A program made the position numbers and the translations under genes. Shown piece after piece: positions 25,063-33,266 of a DNA stretch of 64,000 bases. The number at the start of each line of letters is the position of its first letter. Positions within the stretch are counted from its first letter, which is position 1. Origin of the DNA: a bacterium (GTDB taxonomy: Bacteria; Armatimonadota; Fimbriimonadia; Fimbriimonadales; Fimbriimonadaceae). The notes under the pieces were generated by a model, which made no database searches, was not told the DNA's origin, and saw only the letters and a program-made list of their open reading frames with translations. The stretch spans positions 1,426,001-1,490,000 of the forward strand of contig JAIXUN010000002.1 in the NCBI GenBank assembly GCA_027483535.1. The letters run 5' to 3'.

Positions 25063-25476
25063 ATGCCTACCAAAGCAGAAATCAAACGACTGAGCAAGCC
25101 GATCAAGGTTAAGATCCGCAAGGGCGATAAGGTCCGGATCATTGCCGGAAAGGACAAAGGCCAAGAGGGCTTCGTCGCGGCTGTCAGTGCGAAGGAAGGC
25201 AAGGTCATTATTCTCAAGGACAACCCAGAGAATCCTGAGCAACCGCTTCCTTTGAACGTCGTCGTTAAGCACCGAAAGGCTCGAACGCAAGGTGAGCGAT
25301 CCGCACGGATCATGATCCCGGCTCCGATCCACATCAGCAACGTGATGGTGCTCGATCCTAAGACGGGTGAGCCTACGCGAGTAGGTAAGAAGATCGTCGA
25401 TGGCAAGAAAGTCCGCTTCGCAAAGAAGAGTGGACAAGTCATCGTCGAAGTTCCGATCACTTCCGACAACAAGTAA
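25063..25476 (+). CDS. rplX: 50S ribosomal protein L24
   Basis: 137 residues, longer than the usual about 104. The KOW motif is clear (KIRKGDKVRIIAGKDKGQEG), followed by NVVVKHRKA. Two inserts explain the length: an about 17-residue KTGEPTRVGKKIVDGKK region near the C-terminus and a longer N-terminal helix. L24 initiates 50S assembly. Three bases after rplN; a 72-base gap with two hairpins follows. Confidence 0.96.
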   Translation: MPTKAEIKRLSKPIKVKIRKGDKVRIIAGKDKGQEGFVAAVSAKEGKVIILKDNPENPEQPLPLNVVVKHRKARTQGERSARIMIPAPIHISNVMVLDPKTGEPTRVGKKIVDGKKVRFAKKSGQVIVEVPITSDNK

Positions 25477-25482
25477 TTCCGT

Positions 25483-25538
25483 TTCCCTCTAGCCCCAGCA
25501 AGAGGGAAGCAACGATAGCGCCTGGTCAGCAATCAGGC
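25483..25538 (+). promoter_or_regulatory. Two hairpins between rplX and rplE
   Basis: TTCCCTCT (25483-25490) pairs with AGAGGGAA (25501-25508) and GCCTGGT (25520-25526) with ATCAGGC (25532-25538, one G-T pair). The pair lies in the third long gap of the cluster and again lacks a T-run. The rplE ATG is 11 bases downstream. Confidence 0.6.
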
Positions 25539-25548
25539 AACCGAGAAA

Positions 25549-26148
25549 ATGGCTAAAAAAGACAAAACATCCGCACCGGCAGGACCGACGGTTAACATTC
25601 AACCGCGTCTCAAAGAGAAGTACAGCAAAGAAGTTGCGCCCAAGCTGAAAGAGCAGTTCGGCTACAAGTCGGTGATGCAAATCCCGAAGCTTGAGAAGAT
25701 CGTGATCAACATGGGCACGGGTACGACCGACAAAGAGCCCAAGCACTTGGACAACTCTCTTCGAGACCTCACGCTCATCGCGGGTCAAAAGCCGATCACC
25801 ACGGTAGCAAAAACCGCTATCTCTAACTTTAAGGTTCGAGAGGGCATGAAGATCGGATGTAAGGTCACCCTTCGCGGAGACCGAATGTACCACTTCTTCG
25901 ACAAGCTCGCGACGGTAGTTCTCCCCCGTATTCGAGACTTCCAAGGTCTTAATCCGAACTCCTTTGACGGTCGAGGCAACTACGCCATCGGTCTCAAAGA
26001 GCAGCTGATTTTCCCGGAGATCCCTTACGATACGTTCGACCGAATTCGCGGTATGGACGTGGTGTTCGTCACCACTGCCAAAACCGACGATGAGGCACGT
26101 GTGTTCTTGAAGGCGATGGGTCTCCCCATCCGCGAGAAGCAAGGTTAA
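25549..26148 (+). CDS. rplE: 50S ribosomal protein L5
   Basis: 199 residues against 179 in E. coli; the extra residues are an N-terminal basic and Ala/Pro arm ([17 protein letters not shown]). The core shows [34 protein letters not shown] and [18 protein letters not shown]5 binds 5S rRNA and contacts P-site tRNA. It is the last ribosomal gene here: rpsN, rpsH, rplF and the rest of the spc operon do not follow, and a terminator comes directly after. Confidence 0.97.
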   Translation: MAKKDKTSAPAGPTVNIQPRLKEKYSKEVAPKLKEQFGYKSVMQIPKLEKIVINMGTGTTDKEPKHLDNSLRDLTLIAGQKPITTVAKTAISNFKVREGMKIGCKVTLRGDRMYHFFDKLATVVLPRIRDFQGLNPNSFDGRGNYAIGLKEQLIFPEIPYDTFDRIRGMDVVFVTTAKTDDEARVFLKAMGLPIREKQG

Positions 26149-26161
26149 GGACTCCAAATTC

Positions 26162-26197
26162 AAAAGCGCCTCGATCCTATCGGTCGGGGCGCTTTTT
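26162..26197 (+). terminator. Intrinsic terminator after rplE
   Basis: AAAAGCGCC (26162-26170) pairs with GGCGCTTTT (26188-26196), with a further short stem inside, and a T-run. It closes the ribosomal cluster only a few bases before the ABC-2 permease gene. Confidence 0.88.
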
Positions 26198-26202
26198 CGT
26201 TC

Positions 26203-27015
26203 ATGATTGTCCATATGGCTCTTTGGTGGAGAAAGGTATTAGCCGTTTTCGGCATCTACTTCAAAGAGTCGATGGCGTATCGCGCCAGCGGCGTCATCTG
26301 GATTCTCACCGACGTGACAACCGCCATCACCATGCCGATGGTGTGGATCAGCGCCGCAAAGAGCGGTCTCATTGCCGGATTCAACGCCGGCGAGACGGTT
26401 GTTTACTATCTGGCAATGCTCCTGGTCGGTTCCTTTGTCACCAGCCACATCATGTGGGAGATTGCCATGGAGATCAAGGAAGGGCAGTTCTCCACGCAGA
26501 TCATTCGACCGATGAGCTGGTATCAGGTCACTTTCCTAAGGAATCTAACCTGGCGGATCGTTCGGCTTAGCCTGTTTGCCCCGTTCTTTCTGCTCTTCCT
26601 GTGGCTGTACCGAGCCCATCTGAGTGACGTCAAACTCGCCTTAGGTCCCGAGTTCTGGGTCTCCTTCCTTCTTGGTCACCTCGTCAGCTTTTCCTTTGTG
26701 ACGATGATGGCCCTGTTAGCACTATTTGTGCAGGAGGCCATGGCCATCTTCGAGCTCTACTATCTGCCGATGCTGTTCCTGTCTGGGCAGCTCTTCCCGG
26801 TCGCCTTCTTGCCGCCCTGGGCGCAGAAGATCGCGATGTTCTTCCCGTTCTACTACACCACTGGTTTGCCAACTGAGATTTTGATCGGAAGGTCCACCGG
26901 TGCCACCGCTTGGGGGCTCATCGGTGCTCAGCTTGCCTGGGTCGTTGGGTGCTATCTGGGAGCCAGGATCCTTTGGAAACACGGTTTACGCCAATACACT
27001 GCAGTGGGAATGTAG
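26203..27015 (+). CDS. ABC-2 type permease
   Basis: 270 residues with six membrane helices and the FKESMAYRASGVIWILTD N-terminal segment followed by the EIKEGQFSTQIIRPMS amphipathic stretch, both typical of the PF06182-like ABC-2 permeases that normally come as two permeases plus an ATPase. Neither partner is adjacent, so it looks like an orphan subunit. The ATG at 26203 lies 6 bases after the rplE terminator; an ATG at 26215 is an alternative and neither has a Shine-Dalgarno sequence. Substrate unknown. Confidence 0.8.
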   Translation: MIVHMALWWRKVLAVFGIYFKESMAYRASGVIWILTDVTTAITMPMVWISAAKSGLIAGFNAGETVVYYLAMLLVGSFVTSHIMWEIAMEIKEGQFSTQIIRPMSWYQVTFLRNLTWRIVRLSLFAPFFLLFLWLYRAHLSDVKLALGPEFWVSFLLGHLVSFSFVTMMALLALFVQEAMAIFELYYLPMLFLSGQLFPVAFLPPWAQKIAMFFPFYYTTGLPTEILIGRSTGATAWGLIGAQLAWVVGCYLGARILWKHGLRQYTAVGM

Positions 27016-27135
27016 GGCAGAGTTGCACAATTTAACGGTTCTCTGACTCGGGTGTTGGAAATCGTCCTGAGGATTATGTCCCGCAAATGATCGTCAAAAT
27101 AGGCAAATAAACAGCAGCCGAAATTGACAATCATA

Positions 27136-27978
27136 ATGGTCATGCGGCGACGAAACGGTTTCACGCTTATCGAACTTCTCGTAGTGATTGCGATCATCGC
27201 AATCCTTGCGGCGATCCTCTTCCCGGTCTTTGCACAGGCAAAGGTCGCCGCGAAGAAAACAGCGAGCCTGAGCAACATGAAGCAGGTCTCGACCTCGCAC
27301 ACGCTGTACATGGCCGATTACGAGGACGTCACGGTTCCGCTTCGATGGTTCAGCCCGGCAGCGGCAGTTCCGAACACTCCGTTCTTCTCGACCAACGGTT
27401 TCTTCTTCTATCCGGTTCTTCTTCAGCCGTATTCCAAGAACGCAGAGATGTTCCTTTGCCCCATGGATCGTGAAGAGGATCCGACCATGCGATGGGCTAC
27501 TTGTCCGCAGTTTGGTCGCTTTGAGCAGGCAGGATGCGCCTACTGGTACCTCATGGGTGCCTACCCCAGCTACGGCATGAACGCACGCTATTTGAACACT
27601 CAGCGAGCGGGATCGAACGGAGTCCTTCAATTCAGCGGAGTAAGTGCCACCTCTCTCCAATCGTCGGCCGATACGGTCGCGTTCGCGGAGGCAACAGGTA
27701 AGGACATTGTTTCCCCGGGTCGACCCGTCGTTCGAAATGCGGTTGGTTATCACCGAATCGAGGCTCCTTCCTTCTGGCTGAACGCCGGCGCATCCGATCC
27801 GGCTGCTCGACCCTTCGACGCACGAACTCAAGGCCAACTTTGGGGGCGATTCGATCGACGATCAGTGCTCGTAAACTTCCTCGATGGTCACGTCAAGTTC
27901 ACGCCGATCACTCAGCTCGTTGGACAAGGTCCTACCGCGCTGGAAGTAGATCGAATGTGGAACGGACTCGGCCGCTAA
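27136..27978 (+). CDS. Type IV pilin-like protein with N-terminal methylation motif (DUF1559-like)
   Basis: About 280 residues. The prepilin signal is [21 protein letters not shown], cleaved after Gly, followed by FPVFAQAK, a signature of the abundant pilin-like proteins of Armatimonadota and Planctomycetota. The C-terminus holds NFLDGHVKF, the DG-H-x motif of this family. Cys pairs (CPMD, CPQF, GCAY) may form disulfides in the exposed domain. Start choices are TTG 27124, ATG 27136 and ATG 27142. Such proteins are minor pilins or secreted sheath components; the exact role is unknown. A bidirectional terminator follows. Confidence 0.85.
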   Translation: MVMRRRNGFTLIELLVVIAIIAILAAILFPVFAQAKVAAKKTASLSNMKQVSTSHTLYMADYEDVTVPLRWFSPAAAVPNTPFFSTNGFFFYPVLLQPYSKNAEMFLCPMDREEDPTMRWATCPQFGRFEQAGCAYWYLMGAYPSYGMNARYLNTQRAGSNGVLQFSGVSATSLQSSADTVAFAEATGKDIVSPGRPVVRNAVGYHRIEAPSFWLNAGASDPAARPFDARTQGQLWGRFDRRSVLVNFLDGHVKFTPITQLVGQGPTALEVDRMWNGLGR

Positions 27979-27995
27979 GATATTTGCCCAAAAGA

Positions 27996-28035
27996 TTGCG
28001 GGGGTTGCTCATCAAGAGCAACCCCCGCAATTCGT
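27996..28035. terminator. Bidirectional terminator between convergent genes
   Basis: A perfect 15-bp stem, TTGCGGGGGTTGCTC (27996-28010) with GAGCAACCCCCGCAA (28016-28030), and loop ATCAA. T-rich sequence follows on the plus strand (TTCGTTTCG) and, on the minus strand, TCTTTTGG. Confidence 0.88.
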
Positions 28036-28057
28036 TTCGCCCTAGATGGCTAGAGCG

Positions 28058-29320
28058 CTACCCTCGGGTGTAATTGAGGACCAACAGGGCCATTTCATCG
28101 GTGGTTTCCTCGCCCCAGGTCACCGCTTTGGGTGGGTTGCTGGGATTGTTCGGATTACCCTTAGAGTTGTCGTAGAACGCCTCGACGCAAAGCGTCGACC
28201 CAGCTTGAACCTTCAAAGGCTTCTGCAGACTGTAGACAAGCTGCCAATTGAAGTCCCATGCATCTACATGCACCAGCGGAACCTCGGTTCCGTCTTTCTT
28301 CTTGATCCATGCCTTCATGGATTTGCCCAGAAGGTGCATGTGCGGCATCACCCAATAGGCGGTGAGGTCGGCGGGGATGGGGATGTCCCAGCGAACGCGG
28401 TGGTTATCGGCGCCTGCGGGAATCCGGAAGATCGGATTCGCGGCCCAGAAGATGGAGCACTCTTTCTCAACGGGCTTATCTGCGAAGTAAAGCCCAACGC
28501 GGGTGAGGTCTGACTCTTCCTTTCCACTCTTGTGATAGTGGACCTGCATGATGATCTTCGTTCCCGGCGATAGCTTGTAACCGATACCGTCCGGCAAATT
28601 ACGTGCTCGTACACCTGGAGCCCAACCACCCAAAGCACCTCGAGGGATGAATCCAACTCCACCACCAGAACTGGTGTAGCCTTCCTGTCCATCGTTTTGT
28701 TTAGCCGCCAACTTCTGGCCTTGATCAGACGGGTCAAGAAAAGCGATGACGTGGTGAACGATTTTTGCGTTACCCGGCTTCACGTCGATGGCGGTGACGT
28801 ACTTGGTCTCCGTAAGGCCCGGATCGATCACGAAGTTGCGGTACACGTCTTCGCCCTCAGCGCCCAGTTTGAATGGCTGCGTCGCGCTGATGACCTTGTC
28901 GGGTTGACCAAGCGACCATTCGCCGCTGAACTCAGGTGCCTTGGGTTCCTTCTTCGCATCCCCTCTTGGCGCGCCGTTCTTTGCCCAAGTATCGAGCATG
29001 GCAATCTCTTCCTTACTCAGGCGGTTCTCATCGTGAAATTCGCCGTACCCTTCCACCGCTTTCCAAGGGGGCATCTGCCGAGATTCGGTAACGGCCGCAA
29101 TCATGCTGCTGCGCTTTTTGGCGTTCTCATAGCCCACTAGGCTGAAAGGTCCCACTTCGCCCGGACGGTGGCACTCCACACAACGAGAGTTCAAGAGTGG
29201 AGCCACGTGCTCGGCGTACGTCGGATTCTTCACCGGAGCGCTTTGCGTCCGCGAGGATCCCGTCGCAATGGTAAGACCTGTTACAAGGGCAAGGAGAGAC
29301 CCGGCGACTATCAAGCGCAT
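28058..29320 (-). CDS. Exported cytochrome c / copper type II ascorbate-dependent monooxygenase-like protein
   Basis: 420 residues with a signal peptide. A heme c site CVECH is at 47-51 and M83 or M73 could be the axial ligand. The rest matches the two-domain PHM/DBH copper fold: H189-H190 and H261 (in QVHYH) correspond to the CuH ligands, H327-x-H329 (MPHMHLLGK) and M410 (in TTDEM) to the CuM ligands. Such proteins occur in many bacteria with an unknown hydroxylation substrate; the heme may supply electrons. Transcribed alone and convergent with the pilin-like gene; a TAGACT box sits 6 bases before the ATG. Confidence 0.82.
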   Translation of the reverse strand: MRLIVAGSLLALVTGLTIATGSSRTQSAPVKNPTYAEHVAPLLNSRCVECHRPGEVGPFSLVGYENAKKRSSMIAAVTESRQMPPWKAVEGYGEFHDENRLSKEEIAMLDTWAKNGAPRGDAKKEPKAPEFSGEWSLGQPDKVISATQPFKLGAEGEDVYRNFVIDPGLTETKYVTAIDVKPGNAKIVHHVIAFLDPSDQGQKLAAKQNDGQEGYTSSGGGVGFIPRGALGGWAPGVRARNLPDGIGYKLSPGTKIIMQVHYHKSGKEESDLTRVGLYFADKPVEKECSIFWAANPIFRIPAGADNHRVRWDIPIPADLTAYWVMPHMHLLGKSMKAWIKKKDGTEVPLVHVDAWDFNWQLVYSLQKPLKVQAGSTLCVEAFYDNSKGNPNNPSNPPKAVTWGEETTDEMALLVLNYTRG

Positions 29321-29424
29321 AGGAACAGTCTATAGGCGATGGTTGATGCAATCCAAGTGAATCCGTTGAAAAATTCACCAACAAGGACCTTCGACCAAGC
29401 TAGGATCGTATCCCGGGCGGAGCG

Positions 29425-29430
29425 TAAACT
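29425..29430 (+). promoter_or_regulatory. -10-like box before the SDR gene
   Basis: TAAACT ends 9 bases before the ATG at 29440, with no Shine-Dalgarno sequence between them; same layout as at 13712 and 59312. Confidence 0.4.
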
Positions 29431-29439
29431 GGATTTTCC

Positions 29440-30174
29440 ATGGCGACACTTGTAACAGGAAGCTCACGGGGTATCGGAAAAGCGATTGCCAAGAAACTGG
29501 CGCTATCCGGACACAGCTTGGTGCTTCACGCATCAAAAGAATCCCCCGAACTTCATTCGACCGCAAACCTGTTGGGTGGAGCGGTGGTGGGAACGGTTAT
29601 CGGTGACCTTTCTGACCCAAGAAACGTGTTCAAGGTTTACGATTCTGCAAGAGGCTTGGCGATGATCGACCGGCTCGTCAACAATGCGGGCGTCTACCTT
29701 CAAAGCGAGTTTGCAAGTGCCAGTGACGCCGAATTCGAAGCGGTGCTTCACAAAACCATGGCGGTCAACTTTGAATCGCCGCTGCGACTCATGAAGCTGT
29801 TCATCGCAGACGCTGTGCTTCGCGGAGAAGGGAAGATCGTGAATGTCGCCAGCCGGGTCGGTTTCCGAGGAGAGCCGGGTGCTGCCGTTTACGCCGCCTC
29901 AAAAGCGGCCCTCATCAACGTCACACGAAGCCTAGCCGTGGAACTCGCGCCCAAGAATATTCAGCTCTTCGGCATTGCCCCAGGCTGGGTGGATACTGCA
30001 ATGGCGAGGGATGGAATGGACGATCGGATCAAGGAGATCCTGGCCGGAATTCCGCTGGGAAGGATGGCCTCGCCTGAAGATTGTGCGGCGACGGTTGATT
30101 TCCTCCTTAGCCCCGCCGCTTCTTACTTGAGCGGCGTTGTGATCGACATCAACGGCGGAAGTTACTTCCACTAA
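29440..30174 (+). CDS. SDR-family oxidoreductase, FabG-like
   Basis: 244 residues. Classical short-chain dehydrogenase: nucleotide-binding TGSSRGIGKAIA at 6-17, NNAG at about 84-87, catalytic Ser in NVASRVG, YAASK as the Tyr-x-x-x-Lys pair, and the C-terminal ASYLSGVVIDINGG. It reduces or oxidises an unknown alcohol or keto substrate with NAD(P). The lack of a fatty-acid synthesis neighbour argues against it being the only fabG. A terminator follows. Confidence 0.92.
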   Translation: MATLVTGSSRGIGKAIAKKLALSGHSLVLHASKESPELHSTANLLGGAVVGTVIGDLSDPRNVFKVYDSARGLAMIDRLVNNAGVYLQSEFASASDAEFEAVLHKTMAVNFESPLRLMKLFIADAVLRGEGKIVNVASRVGFRGEPGAAVYAASKAALINVTRSLAVELAPKNIQLFGIAPGWVDTAMARDGMDDRIKEILAGIPLGRMASPEDCAATVDFLLSPAASYLSGVVIDINGGSYFH

Positions 30175-30201
30175 GCCGTCCGAAACGCTCGAAAGCAAAA
30201 A

Positions 30202-30228
30202 GGGGAGGCCGATTCCTCGGCACTCCCC
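30202..30228. terminator. Terminator shared by convergent SDR and FKBP genes
   Basis: GGGGAGgCCGA (30202-30212) pairs with TCGGcaCTCCCC (30217-30228). On the minus strand it is followed by a T-run (CCCCTTTTTGC), so it best serves the FKBP gene; on the plus strand the tail is TCTTCTC. Confidence 0.75.
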
Positions 30229-30250
30229 TCTTCTCGTTGCTAGAGCGATC

Positions 30251-31075
30251 TTATTGAACCGAAAGCAACTCGACTTCGAAGTTGAGGATCATGTTCGGTG
30301 GGACGCCCGCTCGACCCGAGGGGCCAAAGCCTACCATCGGCGGAACTTTGATCTTGCGCTTTCCGCCAACCTTCATGCCTTCAATACCGGAATCCAAGCC
30401 CGGAATCAGCGAGCCCTGACCGAGTCGCTGCGAAATGGGTTTTCCTTCCTTCTTCGTTGAATCCCAGATTCGTCCACCTGGATAAGTGGCAACGAAGTGG
30501 AAGGTCACCATGGAGTTGGACTTGGCTTCTTTGCCGGTTCCGACCTTCGTATCTTTGACCACGACCACTTGTTGATCGGCCGCCTTCACAACATCGTGGA
30601 TGATGACGTCGAAGTACAGATCTGTTCGCGGCGGAATCTTTTCGCCAGAACCTTGCTCGCCGTAACCCAACTTCCAGGGGATGGAGATTTTTCTCTTCGT
30701 GCCAGGCTTTACGCCGATCAGGCCCTTTTCCCAACCCTGGATAACCATTCCTTGTCCAAGGGTAAGCATGAACGGCTCCTTGTCGTCACCCATGTTAGAG
30801 TCAAAGACCGTGCCGTCGCCGAGATAACCTTTGTATTGCACGGCAACTAAGTCTCCGGGCTTTGCTCCCTCTTTGCCCGTGCCGGGCGCAGAGTCTTCAA
30901 CCTTCAGTTCCTTGAGTTCTCCAAGGATGTTTTTCGGAGCGTCGCTTTTGCCTGCTTTCTCGCCGGGCGTATTCTCTTTACCGGGTGCGTTTGAAGCCGC
31001 ATCAGAAGATCCGCCGTTGCATCCGGTGCCGACAAGCGCCAATACCAATGCGCTAGAAAGAATCCATCGGTTCAT
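30251..31075 (-). CDS. Tandem FKBP-type peptidyl-prolyl isomerase lipoprotein
   Basis: 274 residues. Signal peptide with lipobox GTGC (Cys19), then a Ser/Gly/Lys-rich linker and two FKBP domains. Domain 1 (about 60-160) has GDLVAVQYKGYLGDGTVFDSN, GMVIQGWEKGLIGVKPGTKRKI and GYGEQGSGEKIPP; domain 2 (about 165-274) has IPGLDSGIEGMKVGGKRKI and PPMVGFGPSGRAGVPPN. Isomerase of cell-surface or periplasmic protein folding. Tandem domains in one lipoprotein are not the common FklB or SlyD layout. Domain 2 keeps the IPG signature better. Confidence 0.9.
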   Translation of the reverse strand: MNRWILSSALVLALVGTGCNGGSSDAASNAPGKENTPGEKAGKSDAPKNILGELKELKVEDSAPGTGKEGAKPGDLVAVQYKGYLGDGTVFDSNMGDDKEPFMLTLGQGMVIQGWEKGLIGVKPGTKRKISIPWKLGYGEQGSGEKIPPRTDLYFDVIIHDVVKAADQQVVVVKDTKVGTGKEAKSNSMVTFHFVATYPGGRIWDSTKKEGKPISQRLGQGSLIPGLDSGIEGMKVGGKRKIKVPPMVGFGPSGRAGVPPNMILNFEVELLSVQ

Positions 31076-31219
31076 TGCTTTTCAAGTTACCCGTCCACAG
31101 GGTCTTTAGTGATAACCCATAGCAAGTGGCAGATGTTCCCGGACTCAATCGAAGCAATGACCGCCGCAAGCGAGTGAGTACACTAATATTTCCCACACAG
31201 CGTAACGCGCGTGTTTTTT

Positions 31220-31705
31220 ATGGCTAAAGCAAAGGGCAAAGGTTCGGAAGAATCGAAGGGGCCAAAGACGATTCAAAATCGACGGGCCAGATTCGACTAT
31301 CACATCTTAGAGGATGTGGAGGCCGGCCTTGTGCTTGCTGGGGCCGAAGTAAAGAGCATTTTTCTTGGGAACGCCAACTTGACGGATGCCTACTGCAAGT
31401 TTGTCAACGATGAACTTTGGGTGATCAACTTGGATGTGGAGCCCTACAAGCAATCGAGCCACTTCACTCCCGAGCGGCGAAGAGACCGAAAGCTGTTGCT
31501 CCATCGCCGAGAACTCAACGTATTAGAGCGGAAATCCATGGAGAAGGGACTATCCCTTCTTCCACTTGAGCTGTACTTTAAAAATGGTCGGGTCAAGCTG
31601 AGGATTGGTCTTGGTCGTGGAAAGAAAGACTACGATAAGCGCGACCAGATTGCGAAGAACGACACCCGTCGCGAGATGGACCGGATACGGAAAGGGCACT
31701 TCTAG
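31220..31705 (+). CDS. smpB: SsrA-binding protein
   Basis: 161 residues from the ATG at 31220 (GTG at 31211 is possible). NRRARFDYHILEDVEAGLVL, GAEVKSI, NLDVEPYKQSSHF and the C-terminal KKDYDKRDQIAKNDTRREMDR are diagnostic. SmpB carries tmRNA to stalled ribosomes. No ssrA gene is visible in this window. The Lys/Gly arm at the N-terminus is family-typical. The PilZ gene that follows begins 68 bases downstream at its chosen start, although its frame is open through smpB. Confidence 0.97.
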   Translation: MAKAKGKGSEESKGPKTIQNRRARFDYHILEDVEAGLVLAGAEVKSIFLGNANLTDAYCKFVNDELWVINLDVEPYKQSSHFTPERRRDRKLLLHRRELNVLERKSMEKGLSLLPLELYFKNGRVKLRIGLGRGKKDYDKRDQIAKNDTRREMDRIRKGHF

Positions 31706-31772
31706 ACTGCGATCCTTGCCAGGTTTTTCGGCGGCGCTAAAGAGCGCGAGCTTCTTTGCCGATAGTACCAAT

Positions 31773-32390
31773 GTGGCAACGGATACACCAGTTAGCAATC
31801 ATCCGACGCTCAACAACACGGTCATCGCCGCTTTCTTCGTCAACGGAAAGCCAATGGCGGTCAACTGCATCGTGACGTCTGAAGCGCCGTTAGTGTTGTT
31901 TACCAAAGACGCGCGAGTAACGGGTCTCGCACTCCCACAGGCCGTGATCATGGTCTGGCACCGAGGCGAGGATGTTGTGAAGGGCGAAGCAGATGTTGTC
32001 GCCGTTCGCCCGTGGAAGAGCGGATACGCCCTCGAGATTCAGCACACGCAATGGAAGGAAGTCGATCGGCGCCAATACACCCGATACAAGATGACCCTTC
32101 CGGTGAGCCTGCGAGCAGTCATGGATTGCCGAGGCGCAACGGTATTCACAGTTTTCCAAGGGGAGACCGTCGACGTTTCCGCAGGTGGAGCGTGGGTCAC
32201 CGTCGAGCCGCAAATCGCGATGGGCAGCCTGGTTGAGTTCAAGACGACCATGCCTGATGGCGAATCCTTCTCGGCTTTCGCGATGGTCGCTCACCAGAAC
32301 AAGGATCGCGGCGGAGTCGGACTAGAGTTTCTGGACTTCCTTGGCGGAAGCAGGGAAGCTCTTGAAGAGCGTCTCAAGAAAGCAGCCTAA
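31773..32390 (+). CDS. PilZ domain protein
   Basis: 205 residues from the GTG at 31773; the frame remains open upstream through smpB, but only this codon lies after the smpB stop and before the domain. An N-terminal YcgR-like segment (about 10-95) precedes a PilZ domain with the c-di-GMP motifs R100-x-x-x-R104 (in DRRQYTRYKM) and D134-x-S136-x-x-G139. Expected to link c-di-GMP to motility, secretion or polysaccharide production; there is no partner gene nearby. A GATAGT box lies 6-9 bases before the GTG, again suggesting a leaderless start. Confidence 0.8.
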   Translation: MATDTPVSNHPTLNNTVIAAFFVNGKPMAVNCIVTSEAPLVLFTKDARVTGLALPQAVIMVWHRGEDVVKGEADVVAVRPWKSGYALEIQHTQWKEVDRRQYTRYKMTLPVSLRAVMDCRGATVFTVFQGETVDVSAGGAWVTVEPQIAMGSLVEFKTTMPDGESFSAFAMVAHQNKDRGGVGLEFLDFLGGSREALEERLKKAA

Positions 32391-32410
32391 AGCGGAAAGG
32401 TCTTTCGAGA

Positions 32411-33262
32411 TTAGATCTCGATTTCGCCGTCAAAAACCTTTGCCACGGGTCCGGTCAGAAATACATGACCGGACTCTTCGTATTTTGCAGTGAGTACTCC
32501 GCCAGGCACTTGAACCTGTACCAGGCGATCGGTTTTGCCGTTTAGGAAAGAAGCCACTGCCACAGCGCAAACTCCTGTCCCACAACTGAGCGTGGCACCC
32601 GCGCCCCGTTCCCAAATCCGGATTTTTACGGTCGAGCGGTCTAGAACTTGGACGAAATGGACATTGGTGCGGTTCGGAAAGAACGGGTGGTTCTCCAGCA
32701 ACTTGCCGTCTCGCTCCAAATGGATGGCGTCGAGATTGCCCGTAAAAAGGACAAGATGGGGGTTCCCCATCGAAACGGCCGTTGCCTTGATACCGCCGCC
32801 GATTGGCTGGTCGATAAAGCTCTCTGCAACGGGCACGTTCATGCCGATCTCTTCCGTGCGCAGGTAAGCCGGACCCATATCGACTCGGTAGCCGACGGGA
32901 TCGCGATAAACGACTAAGCGACCTGCGCCCGTCTCCGCATCGAATTCATCGATCGATTTCTCGCGTTCATCTTCGTCTAGAAGAGACTCAAAAAAGCGCG
33001 CGGCACACCTAAGACCGTTTCCGCACATCTCCGACTGAGACCCGTCCGGATTCCACATTTCCATTTGGAAGCAGGGAACACCTTTTCTAACCGCCTTCAA
33101 TCGATCGACCGTAATGAGCCCGTCTCCACCGATCCCGCGCCGCCGATCGCAAAGTATCGTCGCGAGATTTCGATATCCGGAAGCAAGTTCGCCCTCAGGA
33201 ATTGCTTCCATGAGGACGAAGTCATTGCCCGTACCGTGGAGTTTGGAGAACGGAAGTTTCAA
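32411..33262 (-). CDS. dapF: Diaminopimelate epimerase
   Basis: 283 residues. Converts LL- to meso-diaminopimelate for peptidoglycan and lysine. The two catalytic cysteines are in PDGSQSEMCGNGLRC and GAGATLSCGTGVCA, and the N-terminal SKLHGTGNDF motif is present. The start is a TTG at 33262, four bases after the hfq stop on the minus strand; no better start exists and the first residues MKLPFSKLHGTGNDF match the family. Coupled to hfq. Confidence 0.97.
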   Translation of the reverse strand: MKLPFSKLHGTGNDFVLMEAIPEGELASGYRNLATILCDRRRGIGGDGLITVDRLKAVRKGVPCFQMEMWNPDGSQSEMCGNGLRCAARFFESLLDEDEREKSIDEFDAETGAGRLVVYRDPVGYRVDMGPAYLRTEEIGMNVPVAESFIDQPIGGGIKATAVSMGNPHLVLFTGNLDAIHLERDGKLLENHPFFPNRTNVHFVQVLDRSTVKIRIWERGAGATLSCGTGVCAVAVASFLNGKTDRLVQVQVPGGVLTAKYEESGHVFLTGPVAKVFDGEIEI

Positions 33263-33266
33263 GGAG

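Noticed and set aside
22803-25437. Several antisense frames of 160-260 codons in the ribosomal cluster
   Set aside because: Caused by the codon bias of the ribosomal genes (few stops on the opposite strand); no family features or ribosome binding sites.
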